This document shows positions 13,501 to 25,500 of a stretch of DNA of 64,000 nucleotides, piece by piece (the stretch's first letter is position 1; each line of letters opens with the position of its first letter). This DNA comes from Megaleporinus macrocephalus (lineage: Eukaryota > Chordata > Actinopteri > Characiformes > Anostomidae). The stretch lies in contig CM038726.1 of NCBI GenBank assembly GCA_021613375.1, forward strand, positions 7,310,349 to 7,374,348, given 5' to 3'. Made by a program: the position numbers and the translations under genes. Below the pieces are notes generated by a model, which saw only the letters and a program-made list of their open reading frames with translations, made no database searches and had not been told where the DNA came from.

Positions 13501-16500
13501 TTTAGTACAGTATTTAACTTCATTATATTTAGTTCTAAAAAGTAACTAAAACTGGGTTTAGTACAGTATTTAACATCATTATATCAAGTTCTAAAACAGT
13601 TTAATAATGGGTTTAGAGAATTATTTAAGTTTGTTATATACACTTCTAAAAGTGTCTAATACTGGGATTAGGTTAGTATTCAAATTTATTATATTCATTT
13701 CTAAAAAGCTTCTAATACAGGGTTTAGTACAGAATTTAACTTCAATCTATTCAGTTCCAAAAATTGACTAATACTGGGTTTAGAGCAGTATTTAACTTCA
13801 TTATATCAAGTTCTAAAAATGTACTACAATTGGGCTTAGTTTAGTAGTTAACCTGATTATATCCAGCTCTAAAAAGTTTCTAATACTGGGTTTAGTGCAG
13901 TATTTACCATCATTATATCCAATTCTAAAAGGGTCTAATACTGGGTTTAGTTTAGTATTTAACCTTATTATGTCTAGTTCTAAAATGTTTCTAAAACTAG
14001 GTTTAGAGCAGTATTTAACTTCATTATATCCAGTTCTAAAAAGAGTGTAATACTGGCTTTAGCACAGCTTTCAACTACACCAGTTCAAAAAATGCCCTAA
14101 CATTGGGTTTAGTTTTGTATTTAACTTCACTCTAGCCAGTTCTGAAAACACTCTAACATTGGCTTTAGTAGAGTATTTAATATCATTATATCAAGTTATA
14201 AAAGGGTTTAATACTGGGTTTAGTTTATCATTTAATTATTATTATGTCCAGTTCTAACAAGTTTCTAATACTGGATTTAGAGCAGTATTTAAGTTTATTA
14301 TATATTATATCCAGTTTTAAAAGAATCTAATACTGGGTTTTACCCAGTTTTAAAAACAGTCTAATAATTGGTTTAGAGTATATAACTTTAGGTTTAGGTA
14401 TATAGCTGCCTTATGTCTAGTTTTATATGAGTCTAATACTGGGTATAGTACAGTATTTAACCTCATCATATCTAGTTCTAAAAAGTGACTAATACTGGGT
14501 TAAGTACAGTATTTATATTAATTTTAAGAAGTTTTATAAAGAGTTTAATACTGGGTTTAGTACAACATTTAAATTCAATACATCGAGTTCTAAAAAAAAC
14601 CCTTTCTAGTTTAGTATTTACCCTTAATATTCAGTCCCCAAAAAATGTTATACTGGATTTAGAGCAGTATTTAACTTCATTACATCCAGTTGTAAGAATT
14701 TTCTAATACTGGGCTTAACACAGTATTTAACTTTAATATATCCAGTTCTAAGCTGAGTCTAGTGCTGTGTTTAGTACAGTATTTAACTTCATTGTTCCTA
14801 GTTCTAAATAGTGACTAATACTGGGGTACTTAATTATATCCAGTTCTAAAAACACTCTAACTCTGGTTTTAATGCAGTATTCAACATCATTATATCCAGT
14901 TCTAAAACAGTGTAATACTGGGTTTAGTACAGTATTTAATTTCAGTATTTCCTTTTCAAAAAAAGTGTATAAAACTTTGTTTAGAGCCATATTTAACTTA
15001 ATTATATGCAGTTTTAAAAATTTATTAATACTGGGTTTAGAGCGTTATTTAACTTTATTATATCCAGTTAAAAAAAAGTCTAATGCTGGATTTTGTTTGA
15101 TATTTAACCTTATTATTTCCAATTCTAAAATGTTTCTAACACTTGGTTTAGAGCAGTGTTCAAATTTATTATATCCAGTTCTAAAGATTTCTAATACTGG
15201 ATTAAGCACAATATTTAACTTCAACATATCCAGCTTTAAAAGAGTCTAATACTGGATTTAGTACAGTATTTAACTTCATTTGATCTAATTCTAAAAAGTG
15301 ACTAATAATGGGTTTAATACAGTATTTAACTGCAATATATCTAGTTCTAAAAGTGTCTAAAACTGGATTTAGTACAATATTTAGCTTCATTGTATCTAGA
15401 AAGTTTTTAATACTGGGTTTAAAGCAGTATTGAACTTCATTATATCCAGTTCTAAAAATACTTTAATATGGGGTTTAGTTTAGTATTTAATTTAATTACA
15501 TCCAGTTCTAAAATTGTCTAATACTGGGTTTAGTACAGTATTAAATTATTATTTTGACCTGTTCTAAAAACACTTTAACTCTGGGTTTAGTACAGTATTT
15601 AACATCATTATATTGAGTTCTTAAAAGTGACTAATACTGGGTTTAGTAAAGTATTTTTCTTCATTTTATGCTTTTTTATAAAGAGTTTAATACTGGGTTT
15701 AGTACAATATTTAACTTCAATATGTCCAGTTCCAAAAAAAAGAGTCTAATACTTCGTATAGTACAGTATTTAAGTACATTATATCCTTTTCTAAAAAGTG
15801 TCTAATACTAGGTTTAGTACAGTGTTTAAATTAAGGATTTATTTAATCTAATACTGAGTTTAGAGCAGTATTTAACTTCATTATATCCAGTTCTAAAAAC
15901 ACTCTAATAGAGGGTTTAATTTTTTGGGTTTAGAGCAGTATTTAACTTCATTATATCCAGTTCTAAAAAGACTCTTATACTAGGTTTAATTTAGTATTTA
16001 ACCTCAATATATATATAAAATCCAAAAAGTTTCTAATACTGGGCTTAAAGCAGTATTTCACTTCATTACATCTAGTTCTAAAAAGAGTCTAATACTGGGT
16101 TTAGAGCATTTTTTTATGTATGAATATCCAGTTTTAAAAAGAGACTAATACTGGGTTTAGTACAGTATTTAACATCATTATACCCAGTTCTAATATTGGG
16201 TTTGGTTTATTATTTAACCATAATAAATCCATTCCTAAAAGGTTTCTAATACTGGGTTTAGAGCAGTATGTTACTTTGTTATATCCATTTCTAAAAAGTT
16301 TCAGTATTTAAATTAATTATATTCAGCTATAATAAGAGTCTTATACTGGATTTAGTACGGTGTTTAACTTCATTTTATTTATTTTTCAGTTCTATTAAGA
16401 GTCTAATAATAGGTTTAGTTTAGTATTCATCTTCAGCATATCCAGTTCTAAAAATGTTCTAATACCGGGTTTAGAGCTATATTGAACTTCATTATATGCA

Positions 16501-19500
16501 GTTCTAAAAAGTGAATAATATTGGGTTTAGGGCAGTATTTATTTTCAATATATCCTCTTCCAAAAAGAGACTAATGCTGTGTTTAATTTAGTATTTAACT
16601 TTATTATATCCAGTTCCAAAAGGTTTGTAGTACTGGGTGTACTGCAGTTCTAAAAAGTTCTAAAAAGAGTCTGATACTTGGTTTAGTTCAGTACTTAACA
16701 TTATTATATCCAGTTCTAAAAGACTCTAATACTGTAGTAAAATTGGAGCAGTATTTAACTTCTTCATACCCAGTGTTTAGTACAGGGTTTAGAGCAATAT
16801 TAGTACATTATTTATATTCATTATATCCAGTTCTATAAAGAGTTTAATGCAGAGTTTAGTACAGTATGTGCCTTCATTATATCCATTTCTAAAAAGAGTC
16901 TAATATTGAGTTTTGTACAGAATTTATCCTCATTATATCCAGTTCTATACAGAGGTTAATTCTGGATTTAGTACATTATTTAATGTCATTATATCCAGTT
17001 CTAAAAGTACTGTGATTGTGGGTTTAGTACCATATTTAAATTCATTATATATTTAAATTAATTACATCTAGTTCTAAAAAGAGTCTAATACTGGGCTCAG
17101 TATTGTATTTAACTACATTATATCCAGTTCTAAAAACAGTCTATTACTGAGTATAGTACAGTATTCCACTGCTTGATATCCAGAGTCTAATCCTGGTTTT
17201 AGTACAGTATTTAGCTATATTATATCCAGTTCTGAAAAGAGTCTAATATTGAGTATAGTACATTATTTAAATTCATTATATCCTTTTCTAAAAAGAGTCT
17301 AATACTGGGTTTAGTACAGTATTAAACTTCATTATACCCAGTTCCAAAAAGAGACTAATACTGGTTTTAGGTTAATTAATTTTTTATATATGTTTGTCAG
17401 CAATTATTTTAATTTTGAACAGCACAAAACTCATATTACCGTAACAATAAAATATAATTTATCTTGCAACTCCAAATTCTACAGATAAGAGAGGAGAGAA
17501 TGAAGAGGAAGGAGTGTAAAACAGGCTGAAATAGAGAATAATAATATATTTTTCATACATTGATTCTATATGAATGAGGTTTTTTATATTAATTAATTAA
17601 TGTTGTAGTTTCTTCTCACAGAGCTGTTTAGCAGGGTTTTTATAAAAAACTATACACACACAAACTAGAACTGTGAGAGCAGATTTCCCTCCATTACTCA
17701 GTGAACTATTTGTATTTCTCCTGCTGTGTTTCTTCTTCTCTGAATCTTTAAATAAAAGTGGTACAAACAAGATCTCAAGCGTAATTCGGATGAACAGAGA
17801 TGATTCCACAGCATTTTTACTCACATCCCAGAAACACATGTCTGCCCTCATTTCTATATTCACTCAAATGTCTAAAACAATAAAATGATCTGTATTTTAC
17901 AAAAGTTGTTTTTTTAATAATATATGATTAAAATGTGAGGCTGTCTGAATGAATCTCTTTAGGAAATAACAGAATCTCAGGTGTAATAATGAACAGAAGG
18001 TTGTAATGTGAGGGAGAAGCTCTGAAAGCTCTAGAGAGAAGCAGATGGGCTGCAAGCAGAGAAGCTGGAAGATGGAAGATTAAAAACAGCTAAAACAGAA
18101 AATGAATCTCCTTAAATAAACTCTTTTAATGACCAATAGAGACACATTTATATACATAAACATACACATACAAGTCATCAATGAATTATGACACAGACCT
18201 GCAGGAAAATACAAACAGAGACAGACAGAGAGGACACAGACAAAATTTACAGCAGCAGATAACATTAAATGTCTGAAACAAAATATGAAATATGACATTC
18301 AGTCTGTATCAGATCTTCATAAAGAAAAGAAACTCAACAAAGAGTGCAGCATTTTATACATTTACTGTAAATCTTCAGCTTTTCTGATATTTACATCTAA
18401 TAATGCACAAATGATTCCATACATGAAATATTCACTTTATATTATTCTCTTCACAGTGGCGTTTAGAGATAGAAGAACTGAGACGTGAGTATAAGTCAGT
18501 ATGTAATGTGTGTATTTAGTTGTGTTGATTGTTGATGAAGAGTTTTTTTTGGTGTAAAGACTGAATGTATTTATCTGTACTGAGTGTTCAGAGTGTTCAG
18601 CTGAACATCATCAACAGAAAGAGTTACTAACACACACTTCAGCACTGTATGTATCACTAAAGTGTAGAACTCACAGCAGCCTGAGATATAGACACAAATA
18701 ACAATGTTACCTCACTCACACACATACACACATACATCTACACACTGATACTGACACAACATTAATAACAATGTTACCTCATTCACAAACGCAAACACAC
18801 ACACACATCTGATCTACACACTGATACTGACACTATTAACAAATTTACACACACAAAACTGATACTGAATTAGCATTAATAACACTATTACCTCATTCAC
18901 ACACAAATTAATGAAGAAATAATGTTTCCAATAATGAAATATTACTAATTGATCAGCTGGAATATGAAGTAAATACAGAACAAACAGGTTACAGACAGTC
19001 AGAGAAGTGCAGCAGAAAGACAGACTTATTGAGGAGATGATCATTTTATCTCTTTAACTTGAAGTTTCCGTTTTAGTGATTATTCATTTTTCATCTCAAA
19101 CTCTAGAATATAAACATATAAATATGTTTATATTGAAATAGGAATTATTAAATGATTATTATAAAGAGTTAAAAGGTCTAACTGTTAATACGGTAGTTTA
19201 AAGATTAAAAATCCATATTCTACATGTTCTGGTGTTTATTTTCCTCCTGAGCTTGACTGAGATTTTAGTGCTTTTATGTATGAAAATAGTCAGAATTACT
19301 GTTTATATTTCCTGCCTCTCTTCATCACTTACAATAAAACACACTGTTTGTGTTACTACATCTTTAAGACTGATATATTTAAATGACTTCTGATTGGTGT
19401 GTATTGTGTCTCCTTAACCACGCTGTCTGAAACACTCCTTATAACTTCAGTGTAAGTGGGCAGAGGTAAACTGCTGTAGGGTGAATAGACAGATATGTTC

Positions 19501-22500
19501 TAATGTGGTACTTTTTTGTTTCGATATATGGACTGTATGAAGTGGAGACTGAACTTTTTTATTTTAAAAACATATTTTATATTAACATTAATTTTCCATG
19601 ATACGGTCCTTTAAAACTTTTATACACCATTTCCCTGTATTACTATAGGTATATAAGATTTTATCTTATATTTATAATATATTTATAATATATATTATAT
19701 ATTTTCAATATTGTAAAAGATTTGTTTTTTCTCTTTCTCTTATCTGTTGATGTTTTCTCTCTAATAGATGTCTACGTTTCTCGGGTGAGCACATTATTCT
19801 AAATAGACCACATTTCCTTAATAATCTGCTTTAATATAATTTAAATGAATGTATTAATATAAAGATTATTCTTCATAAAGTTTACATTAATTGAGCTTCT
19901 TTGATGTTGACTTCTCTTTCATGGTGTTGAGTTGATGTTATTATAGTGTTAATGCTGATCAGTGTTCTGTAAGTGATCATGATCCTCAGACGCTGCAGAG
20001 CTGGAACTAGTTTTAATTCCTCTTTTCTGATTTGGGTGTTTCTGTGGATCTGTTACTCTCTACCCATGAGGTCCTGATTGATGAATGATTTATTCTGAAA
20101 ACTGAAAGTATAAGATGTAAAATAGCTCTTATTCAGTTCTTAATAAAATACTGTGTGTGATGATCACAGCACAGTCTCTGTAGTGTATGTGTGAACTCTG
20201 TCTCAATCAGACTGTGTTTAAAGACTCACAACTGTAAACAAATAATGAACATAATGCTGATTAAACATGACTTTAAAAGATGCTGATTTTCAAACACAAT
20301 ATCAGTTTAAATCAGTCAATCAATGGTTAATTGTTACCACTTATATCAGGAAGTAAGCACTATAAACAACCACAGGAGAGCACCTTTCTTTACAACAACG
20401 ATGGAAGATATTGCAGAGAGAGGAAGAGGGAGGGTGAGAATTAGAGGGAAGAAAGAGTGAGAGGTAGGGGTAGAGCTGGGAGAGGAGTTCATGGCCAAAG
20501 AGGACAAGAACTTTCAAATGAGTAAACATAGTTGATCATGTCATCAACCATGAGCTGACAATGCGAGAGGCTGGACAGAGAGTGCAGCCCAACCTGAACC
20601 GTTTACTGTCGCCTCTGTCATCTGGACGTTTAGACTGGAATACATGTATGTAACCAGAATTTCTGTAGAACACCCCATATAGTGTATCAGTTGGGTGACA
20701 TCTGTTTACTTTATAAATGGCTGATGTCATACACTAACTGAACAAGTTTCATGTATATTTACTCCACTGTGGGGGAAATATCTTTAGGCTGCATTGTCTG
20801 TTATATTTTAGTTTTTTCTTTTTACTGAGAGATGCAACCATGGTGGAAGAAGGGGCCAAAATGTTCACCAGGATACAGAAAAGCTGCTGTTGTAAACTAA
20901 TATATTTTTTCTGCACATTTTATCTTTAATTTTCTTTTTTAGTTTGCTGTTTTTTGAAAGCATATTTTTGTTCACTCCAATATAAACATATCTGCTGTGC
21001 ATATGTTGCACTGACTTGTTTGGTTAAAAATACAAAAATAACAGCAGCATGTGTGTGTATCTGCAAATATTTCTGTAAATGTGAACAATCTGGTCTATTT
21101 TAGCATTATGACAGAGCTTGCTAAAGATAAGAGTGCTTTTCATTATGCCCAACAGTGTGTAAATTGTTAGACAAAAATCTGGTTATATGAATGAAGTGTG
21201 TGCCTATTGGTACAAAAGTTTGATTTTAATAATGCTATATGTAGTTTTGGTTGCAGTGCTTCATTTTGCAGGATATATGAGGTATTTTGCAGTTTGGGTA
21301 TGTGGTTTTGTGAATTTCAATAAAACCAGCCTAGATTACAAAATTGTGTTTTAGCAATTGGAAAAAACTGTAATATCAGCCCTTAGTGATTCATACTTAC
21401 ACATTAACAGTGATTTAAACAGAGAAACACTTACTGATCATATAACATACAGAATGACATCATACATGAAATCTTCACAGTGTTTTTTTCAGATAAACAG
21501 CATGTGGACAGAAGAGGAGAGAATGAAAATGGAGGAATCTGCTCTGTTGACCGGTGAGGATGAACATGTTTATTTTTGTAAGCGTGTGTGTTTTAAGTTG
21601 ATGTTGGTATGATGTATAGTTAAAACTATTTTTAGTTTAATATGAAAATATTATCAAAGTCATACATTTGTATTAAAGAAAATATACTTAACAGTTATTC
21701 TTATTTATTTTGAGAAGAAATTCATTTTAACTTCTTTTTTTCTTTTTTACATATTAACACCTCACATTTTTGGTAGTAAGTAAAAGTTTGAGCCCTGATC
21801 AGATTGTTAACAAATCTTCTACAAAGGAAACACTCTTGCACATTTTAACATTGTTTATTAAACTAAATAAAAAAGACTTAATTGTAGGCAAGGTTTTTTG
21901 TAACACATTTTATTCACAAAGACAATTCAGTGTTCTTTAAAAAGATACAAGCTGAAGAAAAATCAAAAGAAAAAATAATGTGTTGAAAATAAAAAAACTA
22001 TTAAATCATTACATAATATTAATTGTTATATATCTAACACATCAGAAAGACATTTGCAAAAACAGTTACACAAAAAATAAACTAAATGTTTTAAAGGATA
22101 CAAACAATACTGAATTAGAAAGAAATACAAAAACAACAGAGGAGGAGAATGAACTGCTGAGACCCTATAGGACACACTGAGAAAGAAAGTGCAGGAGTGT
22201 TTCATTGAGGGGGCTCTTAAAACAAAAGTACTCTCCTATCATCAGTTTCTCCTGTTATTCCCAGCATCTGGAGATGAGACATCAGATCCCCATAGCTCAC
22301 TTGTAAAGGGGCAAAAGGAACTATACTCCAGGCATGAGCTTTCTGGTCAACTGTGGTAAGATTTTATTTTTTTTTTTACACAAATACAGAAGCAGGTATT
22401 AAATATATGTACATTTCTATGATATCAGTTCTGAGAAGGTAATATTTTGTGCGAAAATGTTTTATAAATTGATGTTTTGTTTAATTTTGGGTAAAAAGAC

Positions 22501-25500
22501 AAAAATGTTAGCATTTAGCATTTGTCGAATATCTACATCAAATAAATCACAGACAAAAACGCAATATGCAAAATCTAATAACACACAAAAAGTCTTTCAT
22601 ATATTTATGGTGCAAAGCAATTAAACATTCATTGTTTTGTTGGAAAAGTAATGTAACACTTCTGGAACCTCAAACAAGTGTTCTTTGCGTGCTTTAGGCA
22701 TGCAGCAACATTTATTTATTTACTTACTTTGGAGAGCATTGGCTCACTCTGTATTGTTCTCCTATGGACAATGTGCCTGTTCAAAGTTTCTTTACATTGT
22801 AGACTCATGACAATGTTAGTCAGTACCACTGATTCAAGTCTGGCTGTTATTCAATGGATCCTTTTACTGCTCTGGGCATCTCCATTAAATCATTTCTGAC
22901 AGTAGACTAATGAATACCCAAACTTATCATGTTTAGTACAATATATACAATATGCAACATACATTTTTAACACTGCTCATAGAGCTATAAAAAGAGGATT
23001 GGGAAACTAGGAGAGCAGGCTCTTCTAGCTAATGTTTTAAAAACTGAAGGGTATAAGAGTGAGAGCAGTTTTCATAAATGGCTAAATACACTGTATAGTA
23101 ACTATTAAGCAATGCATTAGTGGACAGTGGTGGTAAAGATTATGAGCCAGATATGCATATTTAGACCCAAAGTTGCTGGAAGGTTAGTGTGTAAACACAC
23201 TACCAGAAATGTGGTTTGCTCGACATGCTTTAATACCAGTGATGATGAACTGGTGAGCATCACATAGCTGGAGCCAACTAATCCAGAGTATGTGCTGAAC
23301 TAGTGTTTGATGCACTGGGAAAATGTTCTGGGAACACCAACAGCCCAGCCTCAGCTGATGTACATGCCACTGGCCATTAGTCTTGTGCCAGATGATTCAG
23401 TTGTCATAAACTGAATGTTGCTGAAACAGCTTATAGCATAGAAGGACTTGTTTTCTGAGGAAGCAAGTGAATTATTTACTATTGTCAACAACTTCTGTGT
23501 TTGAGCATTTAGCATTAAGCTGGTCCTTTTTTGAGCCTCTGTATGTTAATACATAACCATGTAGGACAATGTATACAAATCTTTTTTTAAATAAATCTAC
23601 TTTGATTTTCAAGGAAATTGGATTCTGCACCCCAGCAGCTGTCCATGGACGCTGAAAAGTTCACTCCTGAAATGATAGACAGCTATTTAAAGGATAAACA
23701 TTTTAAAGAATACAGGTACTACTTTTTGACATAATTTGAACAAAGCATCACCACTGTTCAGTTAGTATAACATGTTATAGGTTTTAGTTCTTCTGCTCCA
23801 CAGGTTTGTCTGTCCACATGCTGGTCGGTTTCAGTGCAGACTGACCAACCTTGTGTTTGAGATGGAGGATAAAGGGGAGGTGATGTACAGAATAGACTTC
23901 TGGGATATCCGACTGTTGGATGGTTTTGGTCAGATGCAGCCTGCAGGTCCTCTGTACAATATTGACTGCTTTGAAGGTTCGATCAGTCGTCTGCACCTCC
24001 CACACTGTGAGATACTTTCTGGTAAGTTCAATTTTTGTCTTTTTTACCTTATATTTATATGTATGCGTGCGTTTAGGTCATCATCTACAAATCATTAAAC
24101 CCAAATCTGAGTGTATGTTTGCAGGGCTTTAAATGGGCATTTCAGCAATTGTACAGAAACTTTAATAATAATGTTTTGCATTAAAATATGTTTTACAGCT
24201 TGTTCTTCCTTTACCTTGCAAATATTTTCTTATGTAGAATTTTTAGAATTTTTTGGAAAGTTACCCTTTGTCAGGCAGGGAGGACAGATGGATAGGCGGA
24301 GGCAAATGCAAGCATAAAAAGCAAAACACAAAGTACATGAACTAACATTAACTAAAAACAAGACAGGAACATCGAACAAGCAAGAACATCAAAAACACTG
24401 TGAGCATATCCACACAAAAAGAACCACAAGGGAGAGGGCAAAACAGGTTGTATAAGTACACAGACTAACGAGGGAACAATAGCTGACAGGACTGATACAA
24501 ACGAGGAACCGGTGAGACAGGCAGGGCTAGGGCGGAGGCACAGAGCACATAACAAACCATAAACAGATCCACATGGCTAACACAAGGGAATGACAGGTCG
24601 TAGACCGGGAAACAGGGAAGAGCGTGACACCCTTTCAGTGTTATATTTCTACAGTGAACAAGGAAGAAAGGAAGAAAGTTGCATGGTCCCAAAATTATTT
24701 TGATCCATAACTGACAACAAACAATAAGAAAATGACAATGTTGTATTCGTCCAGTATCTAAATGTAAACTTTTACAATTACTTGCTCATTTAGTTGTTTT
24801 ATTGTAAACTTTACTGTCAGTTCATCATCCATGAATTATCTTTTCTTTGATTTTGTATATCATACAGAGGGAAATCAGGATGGACTGGGTGTGGCACATT
24901 TCACTAAAGGAAATGTAGAGATAATTGAACCACTGAAAGTGACAAACACACATGTAACCATCACAGTCGAAGGCCTTTCCATGTTCGGCCTCCTCTCCAG
25001 GTTCTTCTCTGCAGGCCCCATCAATGCCCAGGTGTTACTCTTCTACAAAATCATATCTGGCAGACAAAACTTGGGAGAAGTGCATATCCATATGTTGCCT
25101 GGAAACGTGCCACTCACAGAGGTAATGCAACTACAGGCCTGTAATGTGTAAAAGTTTTAGAACCACATATTTAATAAGCTAGTTTTCCAGACAGGGAGCT
25201 TTTATTTACTCAGCAAAACACTTTATTTTTGAAATATTCAAACAGTATTAATATAGTAAGTAGTGCTTTTACATACGTCAGTGTGTGTATTTAACCCTTT
25301 CCAAGTTTTTCCTTGTGGAAACAACCCGGTGTTCATGTTACTTTGTATTGTGTTCAGGTATTTTTTGAGAATGTCATCGCAAATCTCAATTTCCTGTTGG
25401 TGTAGGTGAAGAATCAGTATATGGACTTCATAAACATTAAGACCAGTTCTACATGCCAGCTGACACCTCATAGAAAATATAGGCCGTCCTGTGAGCCTTT

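Noticed and set aside
14485..15390. Several open frames on both strands in the satellite (LNTVLNPVLDSF-like)
   Set aside because: All are translations of the ~56-bp repeat, on both strands and in varying frames, with no start or splice support.
23784..24132. Alternative frames over FIIND exon 9
   Set aside because: The ZU5 signature is in only one frame, bounded by matching splice sites; the others are shadows.
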